This document shows positions 1 through 6,432 of a stretch of DNA of 8,792 nucleotides, piece by piece. Position 1 is the stretch's first letter; every line of letters begins with the position of its first letter. The DNA comes from Candidatus Poseidoniaceae archaeon. GTDB taxonomy: Archaea > Thermoplasmatota > Poseidoniia > Poseidoniales > Poseidoniaceae. The translations under genes were made by a program, and so were the position numbers. Under the pieces are notes generated by a model that did no database searches, had not been told where the DNA came from, and saw only the letters and a list, made by a program, of their open reading frames with translations. The stretch is taken from positions 1 through 8,792 of the forward strand of contig DUJJ01000077.1 of the NCBI GenBank assembly GCA_013329865.1, in the 5' to 3' direction.

Positions 1-935
1 GTTGCATCAGGCACCTCACAATACCAACTGCCTGCCTCGAGCATTGCATTTAGCGGTACCAAACCTACCAATTCACTCCCAACTAGTTGAGTCGAGTGAT
101 CATTTGCAATGGAGCGACATATCTCATACGCTTTGTGTATTGGGCATTTCATGACATCTAAGATATTCATCGAAACTTGGCTTATTCCATGCGACTCTAA
201 TGTTACTCCCATTCCCTGAATTTCTTGAATCATCCCTCTTACACGTAGTTTCCCACCGCCATCACTCTTGATTAGTCTGCCACTGCCTCTAATAATTGAG
301 CCAATTATTTTTGCAATCTTAGCATCCTTTTCGTCAACATTGACGTTGTATGCTACAAGTATATCTCTTGCCCCGATGGTTATCCCACCGGATTTTTTAG
401 GGTTTGAGCCCCACTCAGTCGGACCAAAATCTGGCAATTTTGTTGATTCATTGTGTATAGTGTCACTACCGTCCAACCTAGATTGTAGGCCTTCGTACTC
501 ACCTTTTCTTAAAGCGGACAATAATTTACGCTCCGGTTTTGCCGCTGCATAACCATAGAGAAATGTGCACACGCCAAAATCATTGGCCACTTGTTGTGCT
601 AATTTACGCGCCAAATCAGCACATTGACTCATTGTGTAATCCCTCAATGGAATAAAAGGACATACGTCAACAACACCTAATCTAGGGTGTTCACCTTCAT
701 GGGCTGACATATCAATCAATTCAATGGATGATTTAATCAATTGATATGCTGCTTGATACACCTTGAGCGGGGTTCCTGCAATGGTAATTACAGTTCTATT
801 ATAGTCAGCATCGGGTTCAATTCCTAGTACCGAGCATTCGGCAGACTGCTCGATAGAATTGACTATTTTATCAATTATTGACTTATCTCTACCCTCTGAG
901 ATGTTGGGTACGCATTCGATAATGGGCTGCTCCAT
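1..935 (-). CDS. Glutamate formimidoyltransferase (FTCD N-terminal domain type), 3' end beyond the window
   Basis: Transfers the formimino group of N-formimidoyl-L-glutamate to tetrahydrofolate, releasing glutamate. This is the last step of one histidine degradation route and feeds one-carbon metabolism in the cytoplasm. The 311 visible codons match the formiminotransferase domain of vertebrate FTCD almost end to end. Landmarks are an N-terminal ECVPNISEG, then GEHPRLGVVDVCPFIPL around residues 81-97, whose His83 aligns with the catalytic His82 of the mammalian enzyme, PDFGP near the middle, and LVGSELVGLVPL near the visible end. The ATG at 933-935 is the only sensible start: no in-frame ATG, GTG or TTG lies between it and the stop of the upstream gene. 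No Shine-Dalgarno is visible. It follows the PAN gene by 37 bases in the same direction, so the two may be co-transcribed. The visible part stops about 30-40 residues short of the usual domain end, so a fused cyclodeaminase domain cannot be excluded. Family identity is seen from recalled homologs; the in vivo role is inferred. Confidence 0.93.
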   Translation of the reverse strand, partial: MEQPIIECVPNISEGRDKSIIDKIVNSIEQSAECSVLGIEPDADYNRTVITIAGTPLKVYQAAYQLIKSSIELIDMSAHEGEHPRLGVVDVCPFIPLRDYTMSQCADLARKLAQQVANDFGVCTFLYGYAAAKPERKLLSALRKGEYEGLQSRLDGSDTIHNESTKLPDFGPTEWGSNPKKSGGITIGARDILVAYNVNVDEKDAKIAKIIGSIIRGSGRLIKSDGGGKLRVRGMIQEIQGMGVTLESHGISQVSMNILDVMKCPIHKAYEICRSIANDHSTQLVGSELVGLVPLNAMLEAGSWYCEVPDA

Positions 936-971
936 AGTTTGTGGTTCAAAAGACGGACTTTGTAGTTAGCC

Positions 972-2237
972 TTAATTATACATTGACTCAGGTGTGTCTT
1001 TTAATCCGCCTTGAATCTTTTTGAGATTGATTCGCTTAATCGATTCAATAAAATCTTCTTGAGTGATGTGGCCTCTACTTTGGCGAATAGCAATCATACC
1101 TGCTTCGACGCAGGTCGCTTTAATTTCTGCTCCCGAAAATCCTGTAGTCTTGTCGACTATGGGTTTAAGTGATATCTTCTTAGTATTCATACTGCCAATG
1201 TGTAACTGAAAAATGGCTTTCCTTCCGACGTCATCTGGAATCGGAATTTCAATCACTCGGTCAAACCTTCCGGGTCTTAGCAATGCTTCATCTAGAATAT
1301 CTGGTCGATTAGTTGCTGCGATTATTTTGACATTCTCGAGCACATCAAAGCCATCTAATTCAGCAAGTAACTGCATGAGAGTTCTTTGGACTTCTCGATC
1401 GCCGCTTGTGGAACCATCCAACCGCTTTGCTCCAATGGCATCTATTTCATCGAGGAAAATAATCGACGGTGCTTTTTCTTTGGCTAGTGAAAACAATTCT
1501 CGAACCATTCGACCACCTTCGCCAATGTATTTTTGTGCAAGCTCACTACCTACCATTCTAATGAAGGTCGCTTCTGTATGATTTGCTACTGCTTTAGCAA
1601 GTAGGGTTTTGCCACAACCCGGCGGTCCAACAAGGAGGATTCCTTTTGGAGGCTCAACGCCTACTTTTTTGAACAATTCAGGAGAGTTTAGCGGTAATTC
1701 TATTGCTTCTCTAACCGATTGTTTTTGTTCATCAAGTCCGGCGACAGAATCGTAGTTTATGGTAGGCTTATCAACCATCTCAGCTCCACTAACCATTGGG
1801 TCCCAAGCATCATGTAATACTTCGATAACTGCAAGAGTGTCTTGGTTAAGGGCAACTCTGACCCCAGGTTTCAAAACTTCAGGAGATAATCTTTGATTTA
1901 GTGCTACTGAGAAAACTGTGCCGTTTGAGGAGCGCACTATGCCTCTTTCTTGGTCTAATATATCCTCTAAATGACCAACTATTAATGGTGGAGACTTCAA
2001 ACTTCTGACTTCTTCATCTAATCTGTTCGCCCGCTTCTTCAATGAGCGTATTTCAGATTCCATGTGAGCTCTTTCGTTAATCAAATCTTGAGTCTGGTCT
2101 TGTAAAGACTTGAAATCTTCTTCAAGAATTTTAAGTTCTTCTTCAGTAGACGATTTCAAATTTTTTGTTGGTGTTTCAACTTCGCCTACCATGCCAATCA
2201 ATCTAGCGTACCGCCTGTCATCTATGAACTCTGTCAT
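972..2237 (-). CDS. pan: Proteasome-activating nucleotidase (PAN), AAA+ ATPase
   Basis: Hexameric AAA+ unfoldase that docks on the archaeal 20S proteasome, unfolds substrates with ATP and threads them into the core. The order of parts is complete for a 421-residue protein: an N-terminal charged coiled coil (about 30-80), a PP turn at 83-84, a small OB-fold region (about 85-145), then the ATPase domain. Visible motifs are Walker A GPPGCGKT (204-211), pore loop KYIGEG (236-241, aromatic Tyr237), Walker B IIFLDE (259-264), sensor-1 Asn310 in ATNRPD, and arginine-finger segment RPGRFDR (321-327). The protein ends in Met-Tyr-Asn, a match to the hydrophobic-Tyr-any (HbYX) tail that opens the proteasome gate. 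The ATG at 2235-2237 is preferred to the TTG four codons upstream (2247-2249), which would only add MSLE. It is divergent from mbf1 and leads into the formimidoyltransferase gene. No proteasome subunit gene is in the window. Identity is secure; the start is fairly secure. Confidence 0.96.
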   Translation of the reverse strand: MTEFIDDRRYARLIGMVGEVETPTKNLKSSTEEELKILEEDFKSLQDQTQDLINERAHMESEIRSLKKRANRLDEEVRSLKSPPLIVGHLEDILDQERGIVRSSNGTVFSVALNQRLSPEVLKPGVRVALNQDTLAVIEVLHDAWDPMVSGAEMVDKPTINYDSVAGLDEQKQSVREAIELPLNSPELFKKVGVEPPKGILLVGPPGCGKTLLAKAVANHTEATFIRMVGSELAQKYIGEGGRMVRELFSLAKEKAPSIIFLDEIDAIGAKRLDGSTSGDREVQRTLMQLLAELDGFDVLENVKIIAATNRPDILDEALLRPGRFDRVIEIPIPDDVGRKAIFQLHIGSMNTKKISLKPIVDKTTGFSGAEIKATCVEAGMIAIRQSRGHITQEDFIESIKRINLKKIQGGLKDTPESMYN

Positions 2238-2289
2238 TTCCAACGACAAATTTCATTTTGATTACCACATTAGCCTAACAGGCGAGACC
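2238..2289. promoter_or_regulatory. Divergent intergenic region, probable back-to-back promoters for pan and mbf1
   Basis: These 52 bases separate the divergent starts of the proteasomal ATPase and mbf1, so transcription in both directions must begin here or just inside the genes. The segment is AT-rich in its middle (about 2248-2264), but I cannot point to a convincing archaeal TATA box with a BRE at a fitting distance for either gene. Neither start has a clear Shine-Dalgarno sequence, which would fit leaderless or short-leader transcripts. The promoter role is inferred from gene orientation, not from a recognised motif. Confidence 0.4.
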
Positions 2290-2775
2290 ATGGGCGAGTG
2301 CGAGATTTGCGGGGCGATGAACGTTGGAGTTAGGCTGGTATTAATGGGTAAAACCAACGTCTATGCTTGTCAGAGGTGTGTTGAAAAACTTGGTTTGGCT
2401 TCGAACAAGGTTGCCCCAGGAATAAAGCAGTCCCTAACCCGCCAAGTCAAAACCACCAAATCCAGAAGGAAGAACGACATAATGGCAAAACAGGAGAAAG
2501 AGCTTGTTGATGACTTCGCCAGTAAGATTGCTGCTGCACGTCAATCAAAAGGTTGGAATCAGTCTGAATTGGGCAAGCGGATGGCAGAAACAGTCAATGT
2601 AATTAAATCAGCCGAGTCTGGTAAACCGCCAACTGATTCTGTGGTGAAGAAGTTCGAGCGTGTGTTAGGGATCTCCTTAATGGATTACACTACACCCACC
2701 GAAACCTCTAGGTTGACAAAAGGCAGTAATCGTGGTATGACATTAGGTGACTTCTTTAATCAGAATGGTGATTAG
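2290..2775 (+). CDS. mbf1: Multiprotein bridging factor 1 (archaeal MBF1), zinc ribbon plus HTH
   Basis: Small transcription- and ribosome-associated factor of 161 residues. The N-terminus has two CxxC pairs (Cys4/Cys7 and Cys27/Cys30), a zinc-ribbon arrangement typical of archaeal MBF1 and absent from the eukaryotic protein. A basic linker rich in Lys/Arg (about 50-62) follows, then a Cro/C1-type helix-turn-helix of the MBF1 kind from about residue 76 to 131, with SKGWNQSELGKRM and FERVLGISL as landmarks. An acidic/polar tail ends in FFNQNGD. The ATG at 2290 gives the full zinc ribbon right at the N-terminus. An upstream reading extension would run antisense into the PAN gene and adds nothing family-like. 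In archaea MBF1 is proposed to link TBP-based transcription or ribosome function to stress adaptation, but its exact job is unsettled. It heads the plus-strand gene run, and its stop directly abuts the tsr3 start, implying one transcript. Confidence 0.92.
   Translation: MGECEICGAMNVGVRLVLMGKTNVYACQRCVEKLGLASNKVAPGIKQSLTRQVKTTKSRRKNDIMAKQEKELVDDFASKIAAARQSKGWNQSELGKRMAETVNVIKSAESGKPPTDSVVKKFERVLGISLMDYTTPTETSRLTKGSNRGMTLGDFFNQNGD
2767..2772 (+). promoter_or_regulatory. Possible Shine-Dalgarno for tsr3
   Basis: GGTGAT lies inside the last codons of mbf1, three bases before the tsr3 ATG. It matches the 3' part of the consensus complementary to the 16S tail (AGGAGGTGAT). Together with the abutting stop and start codons (TAG then ATG), it suggests translation of tsr3 by ribosomes finishing mbf1. 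The match is short and could be chance. Confidence 0.4.
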
Positions 2776-3321
2776 ATGTCCATAGATGTGCATTCACTGT
2801 GGTTGGCACAAGACGACCCCAAAAAAAATACGGCGGTGTTGTCAGCCAAACGTGGCGATATAACTCTACACAAAAAGATATCAAGTCTGCCAAAAAGAGG
2901 GATTATCTTAGAGCCGCTTTGTGGTAAGATTTTTGGACCCGAGGACCATGAAATCTTAACTGATAGACACGGCGCGTTGGTGGCATTAGATTGTTCATGG
3001 AAACAAATAGAGAGTAGCGTTGAATCAGTTATGCGCCAAACGCGACTTAAGCCTCGAATGCTGCCATTACTACTAGCAGCAAATCCTGTCAATTGGGGTA
3101 AACCCGGTAAACTTTCAACCATCGAAGCACTGGCGGCCGTCACATATTTGACTGGGAACAAAACACAAGCCGCCGATCTGCTTGGCGGTTTTCGTTGGGG
3201 TCAACGTTTTATTGAATTAAATTACGAACCATTAGAAGAGTATTCTGTAGCAGAATCCAGCAAAGAGTTGGTAGATCTACAATTTGAGTTTTTTGAAATT
3301 GACCATTTGCGCGCTGATTGA
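2776..3321 (+). CDS. tsr3: Tsr3-type rRNA aminocarboxypropyltransferase (DUF367)
   Basis: Predicted to transfer the 3-amino-3-carboxypropyl (acp) group of S-adenosylmethionine to a small-subunit rRNA nucleotide. In eukaryotes Tsr3 completes the m1acp3-pseudouridine in helix 31 of 18S rRNA; archaeal homologs act on the equivalent 16S position. The 181-residue length is the compact archaeal size. Family landmarks are DDPKKNTA at 13-20 in the RLI-like N-terminal segment, a central ALDCSW (70-75), the highly conserved LPLLLAANPVNWGKPGKLST (96-115), and a C-terminal RWGQRFIELNYEPLEEY (140-156). These are characteristic of the DUF367 fold, a SPOUT-like knot in known structures. The ATG at 2776 follows the mbf1 stop with no gap. 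The next gene, fdhD, starts one base after this stop, so a ribosome-maturation gene leads directly into a molybdoenzyme-maturation gene. Identity rests on recalled family motifs. The exact rRNA position in this organism is inferred. Confidence 0.9.
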   Translation: MSIDVHSLWLAQDDPKKNTAVLSAKRGDITLHKKISSLPKRGIILEPLCGKIFGPEDHEILTDRHGALVALDCSWKQIESSVESVMRQTRLKPRMLPLLLAANPVNWGKPGKLSTIEALAAVTYLTGNKTQAADLLGGFRWGQRFIELNYEPLEEYSVAESSKELVDLQFEFFEIDHLRAD

Positions 3322-3322
3322 T

Positions 3323-4090
3323 ATGAATTACCGAAAAGTTCCAATTATTAAGTGGGCCGATGGGACTACAAAGATAGCCTCTGATGAAGTTGCCGTGGAG
3401 TCTGTTGTATCATTGAACTGTAATGGTTTCGAATTAGCAACCCTTCTAGCATCACCAGATGAGCTAGACCACCTGATGATCGGCCATTTGGTATGTGAAG
3501 GTTATGTCGCTATTGATGCGCTAAAGAGTATCAATACAACACCGAAGGTCGAATCTAGTAACAATGGTTTCGAGGTAAGTCTCACAACCGAAATTCCGCT
3601 CTTGACAGAACCCAGAACTAAGGGCATTACCAACACATCTTGCGGAGCATGTAATATCGACGGACTTGATGGACTAATTTCGAGTCTGCCAATAATTGGT
3701 CGCAAATTAAATTTTGACGTATCAATTTTGCATGAGGGCATGGAAGCGATGAGAAAATTTCAGTCGGGGTTCAGTAAAACCGGAGGTATGCATTGTGCTG
3801 GTTTGTTATCAACCGAGGGTAAACTAACTTTCGTATCTGAGGACATTGGAAGGCATAGTGCTGTGGACAAAGTCATTGGAAAGGCTATTGTCAATGGTAA
3901 TATCCGACAATCGATTTTACTCCTCAGTGGCCGATGTGGATGGGACATAGTGGCCAAAGCCGCAAGGGCAGATATTTCGACTATTGCCTCTATCGGTGCC
4001 AGTTCTTCATTAGCAGGAGATTGCGCCCGCCAATTGGGCATGAAAATTTATTCATTTGTTAGACAAAACAGTGCCACAATTATAGGCTGA
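3323..4090 (+). CDS. fdhD: FdhD sulfurtransferase for Mo-bisPGD enzymes
   Basis: Carries sulfur from a cysteine desulfurase to the molybdenum (or tungsten) bis-pyranopterin cofactor, which formate dehydrogenase-type enzymes need for activity; it acts in the cytoplasm. The 255-residue product is full length. Landmarks are DELDHLMIGHLVCEGYV (46-62), the functional CxxC in TSCGACN (Cys107 and Cys110, matching Cys121/Cys124 of the E. coli protein), SEDIGRHSAVDKVIGKA (172-188), and the C-terminal SGRCGWDIVAKAARA then IASIGASSSLA, which form the cofactor-binding half. The ATG at 3323, one base after the tsr3 stop, is chosen over an earlier in-frame start at 3284 that would overlap tsr3 by 38 bases and add 13 non-conserved residues. 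No strong ribosome site is seen, so coupling to tsr3 is likely. Its likely client is the oxidoreductase encoded immediately downstream. No other molybdopterin synthesis genes lie in the window. Confidence 0.94.
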   Translation: MNYRKVPIIKWADGTTKIASDEVAVESVVSLNCNGFELATLLASPDELDHLMIGHLVCEGYVAIDALKSINTTPKVESSNNGFEVSLTTEIPLLTEPRTKGITNTSCGACNIDGLDGLISSLPIIGRKLNFDVSILHEGMEAMRKFQSGFSKTGGMHCAGLLSTEGKLTFVSEDIGRHSAVDKVIGKAIVNGNIRQSILLLSGRCGWDIVAKAARADISTIASIGASSSLAGDCARQLGMKIYSFVRQNSATIIG

Positions 4091-4141
4091 TGTCGACAAA
4101 TCTACCAAGACTTCAAAAGTCTAAATCATGCCTTGGTATTG
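4091..4141 (+). promoter_or_regulatory. Nested inverted repeat in the fdhD-oxidoreductase spacer
   Basis: This 51-base spacer is the largest gap inside the plus-strand run. It begins with the 8-base palindrome TGTCGACA (4091-4098) directly after the fdhD stop. It then holds two overlapping perfect inverted repeats. An inner hairpin has AGACTT (4108-4113), loop CAA, and AAGTCT (4117-4122). An outer pair has TACCAAG (4103-4109) and CTTGGTA (4132-4138). If the inner stem forms, the outer pair can still close with five bases, leaving an 11-base bulge (4123-4133). The outer arm ends three bases before the oxidoreductase ATG, and no Shine-Dalgarno is visible. The structure could therefore control translation initiation or be a protein site. 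No T-run follows, so a terminator is unlikely. The repeats are seen directly; function is inferred. Confidence 0.45.
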
Positions 4142-6430
4142 ATGGGTGATGAATCTAGCGGGCTGACGCCCGTTGACCAGTCAAAATTAAGTCTATCATC
4201 TGCCAAAGTTACAGCTGCTGGAATTCCTGCCGTGATATCAAGTGCAGTTCATTCAATGAAAAAAATGGGCGTGGGCAAGACTGTAAAGACACTCAGGATG
4301 GTCAACCAAAAAGAAGGATTCGACTGCCCCGGTTGTGCATGGCCCGATCCAGAACATCGTTCAAGTTTTGAGTTCTGTGAAAACGGTGCTAAGGCGGTTG
4401 CTGATGAGGCCATGAAGGCAAACGTAAACGCAGAATTTTTCGCCAAATACTCTATAGCAGATTTAGCAGGTAAAAGTGATTATTGGCTTAATAGTCAAGG
4501 TAGAATTGCCGAGCCAATGTATGCAAGCAAACAAGACTCACATTATCAACCGATTTCATGGTCAGATGCATTGGTTAAGATCGCTGATAAATTGAAATCA
4601 TTAAATTCACCAGATAACGCAGCCTTCTACACCTCTGGGAGAACTAGTAATGAAGCTGCCTTTCTCTATCAGGCATTCGTCAGGATGTATGGAACGAACA
4701 ACCTCCCCGATTGTTCTAACATGTGTCATGAATCCAGTGGTAAAGCACTAATATCGACTATTGGCATCGGTAAAGGGACGATCAATCTAGATGATTTCAA
4801 TTATGCTGATACAATTTTGGTCATTGGTCAAAATCCTGGAACCAATCATCCGCGTATGCTCACTGCACTGCGAGATGCAAAAGATAATGGGGCAAAAATA
4901 ATCCATATCAATCCACTTACAGAGACGGGTTTGATTCGTTTTAAGCATCCACAAGATTACATGAAGTTAAATTTTAGTTCAACAAAATTATCTGATGTTC
5001 ACATACCAATAAAAATTGGCGGAGATGCTGCGTTGTTCAAAGCGATAAATAAGCTGATAATCGATTCTGGGAATCTAGATGAGGAGTTTATCACTCGTAA
5101 AACCAAAGGGTATGAGGAATACTGCGCATCACTTGACAGCCTAGAGTGGGATAGGGTTGTTACCGACACAGGGATTTCACAAACCACTATTGAGGGTGTA
5201 GCAAAATTATTGATTGATTCAAAAACAGTCATTTCTTGTTGGGCAATGGGATTAACTCAGCACAAAAATGGTGTTGCTGTTATCCAGGAGGTTGTAAATT
5301 TGCACTTGCTGGGTGGGCACATCGGGAAACAGGGCGCCGGTCTCTGCCCCGTGAGGGGTCATTCCAATGTCCAAGGCAACAGGACTGTAGGAATTTGGGA
5401 AGCACCTACTGATTTATTTATCGATAATTTAGAGACTGGATTAAATGTTAGCCTACCTAGACGACACGGGTATGATGTTGTTAATGCTATCAAAGCCATT
5501 GAGTCAGGCGAACTTGATTTCTTATTTTGTTTAGGGGGTAACTTCATTTCCGCCACCCCACAGACAATGCGAACATCAGCAGCTGTAGAAAACCTAGAAA
5601 TGGGCGTCCATGTGTCAACTAAATTGAATCGCTCACATCTAGTGCAGTCTGATGAAATGATTATTTTACCATGTTTGGGTAGAACTGAGTTGGATATTCA
5701 ACAATCAGGCAAACAATTTGTCACCGTTGAGAATTCAATGGGTGTTGTTCACACATCTAGGGGAACATTGAAACCGGCATCATCAGCGCTGAAAAGTGAA
5801 CCCTGGATAATAGCACAACTAGCGGCTATGACGCTTGACAAACCGACCATTGACTTCCGGTCACTCGTCGAAGATTATGATGCTATTAGAGCATTAATTG
5901 CTAAATCTATCGCAGGATTTGAAAATTACAATATACGGGTTAGGCAGGAGAATGGTTTCAAACTACCAAATCCTCCTAAAGATGCTCAGGAGTTTGATAC
6001 AAATGATGGGTTGGCTAGTTTCTCAGTCAATGCTCTGCCTGATGTTTCTTTGCAAAGTGATGAGTTTGTGATGATGACCATAAGGTCACATGATCAGTAT
6101 AACACAACCATCTATGGTCTTGATGACCGCTACCGCGGAATCAAAGGTAACAGGCGGATTATAATGATGAATCCCGATGATATGCTAGAGTTAGAAATTA
6201 AAACACGTGATGTTGTTGACGTCACTAGCCACTTTAACGGAACTGCGATTTTATCCAAACAATGGACCGTTATCCCATACAAGATTCCAAAAAGGAATGT
6301 CGCTGCTTATTTCCCAGAGGCCAACGAGCTAGTACCACTGGAGTCAACTGCAGACACATCAAATACTCCTACCTCAAAGTGGATTATTTGTACCATCAGT
6401 GGTCACAATTCCACGGCTGAGGAGGAGTGA
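4142..6430 (+). CDS. FdhF/YdeP-like molybdopterin oxidoreductase (TIGR01701-type alpha subunit)
   Basis: Large Mo-bisPGD oxidoreductase of the clade related to E. coli YdeP and, more distantly, formate dehydrogenase H. The 762 residues match YdeP in length and order. They include FDCPGCAWPDP near residues 60-70 and FEFCENGAKA (76-85), with Cys62, Cys65 and Cys79 the only cysteines where FdhH has four [4Fe-4S] ligands. Then come YTSGRTSNEAAFLYQ (163-177), NNLPDCSNMCHESS (186-199), GQNPGTNHPRMLTALR (229-244), CPVRGHSNVQGNRTVG, and the cofactor-capping RSHDQYNTTIYGLDDRYRG near the C-terminus. Cys195 aligns with Sec140 of FdhH, so the metal ligand here is cysteine. No TAT or Sec signal is seen, suggesting a cytoplasmic enzyme. 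The ATG at 4142 is preferred to a TTG at 4133 and keeps the YdeP-like N-terminus. The real substrate of this clade is not established; YdeP is tied to acid resistance. The fdhD neighbour supports a sulfurated Mo/W cofactor. The physiological electron acceptor is unknown. Confidence 0.92.
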   Translation: MGDESSGLTPVDQSKLSLSSAKVTAAGIPAVISSAVHSMKKMGVGKTVKTLRMVNQKEGFDCPGCAWPDPEHRSSFEFCENGAKAVADEAMKANVNAEFFAKYSIADLAGKSDYWLNSQGRIAEPMYASKQDSHYQPISWSDALVKIADKLKSLNSPDNAAFYTSGRTSNEAAFLYQAFVRMYGTNNLPDCSNMCHESSGKALISTIGIGKGTINLDDFNYADTILVIGQNPGTNHPRMLTALRDAKDNGAKIIHINPLTETGLIRFKHPQDYMKLNFSSTKLSDVHIPIKIGGDAALFKAINKLIIDSGNLDEEFITRKTKGYEEYCASLDSLEWDRVVTDTGISQTTIEGVAKLLIDSKTVISCWAMGLTQHKNGVAVIQEVVNLHLLGGHIGKQGAGLCPVRGHSNVQGNRTVGIWEAPTDLFIDNLETGLNVSLPRRHGYDVVNAIKAIESGELDFLFCLGGNFISATPQTMRTSAAVENLEMGVHVSTKLNRSHLVQSDEMIILPCLGRTELDIQQSGKQFVTVENSMGVVHTSRGTLKPASSALKSEPWIIAQLAAMTLDKPTIDFRSLVEDYDAIRALIAKSIAGFENYNIRVRQENGFKLPNPPKDAQEFDTNDGLASFSVNALPDVSLQSDEFVMMTIRSHDQYNTTIYGLDDRYRGIKGNRRIIMMNPDDMLELEIKTRDVVDVTSHFNGTAILSKQWTVIPYKIPKRNVAAYFPEANELVPLESTADTSNTPTSKWIICTISGHNSTAEEE
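6420..6425 (+). promoter_or_regulatory. Shine-Dalgarno AGGAGG that decides the MFS start
   Basis: A perfect AGGAGG lies within the final glutamate codons of the oxidoreductase gene. It is seven bases before a GTG at 6433-6435 but only one base before the alternative GTG at 6427-6429. Normal spacing favours 6433. It is the clearest ribosome site in the window and implies that the transporter is translated by re-initiation just after the oxidoreductase stop (6428-6430). Confidence 0.75.
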
Positions 6431-6432
6431 TA

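Noticed and set aside
268..552. Plus-strand open frame of 94 codons.
   Set aside because: It is antisense to the formimidoyltransferase gene, whose protein matches its family throughout; the antisense product is low-complexity with no recognisable domain.
708..748. Inverted repeat CATATCAA/TTGATATG with AT-rich centre.
   Set aside because: It lies inside the formimidoyltransferase coding region over Ile/Leu/Ser-rich codons, has a 25-base loop, and is best explained by codon composition.
1213..1581. Plus-strand open frame of 122 codons.
   Set aside because: It is antisense to the conserved ATPase core of PAN; no domain and a Ser-rich composition typical of shadow frames.
2238..2249. TTG start for PAN four codons upstream.
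   Set aside because: TTG is a weaker start, adds only MSLE, has no ribosome site, and an ATG follows immediately at 2235-2237.
2110..2289. A 60-codon N-terminal extension of mbf1 in the same frame.
   Set aside because: It runs antisense through the 5' end of the PAN gene, lacks MBF1-like sequence, and the zinc ribbon begins exactly at the ATG at 2290.
2772..3161. Minus-strand open frame of 129 codons.
   Set aside because: It is antisense to tsr3, which carries the clear conserved motifs.
4103..4138. Intrinsic terminator after fdhD.
   Set aside because: The stems are AT-rich and not followed by a T-run, and the next gene is co-directional within a packed run.
4706..4726. Possible selenocysteine (in-frame TGA) at the active site, as in FdhH.
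   Set aside because: The aligned codon is TGT (Cys195); the reading frame is open throughout.
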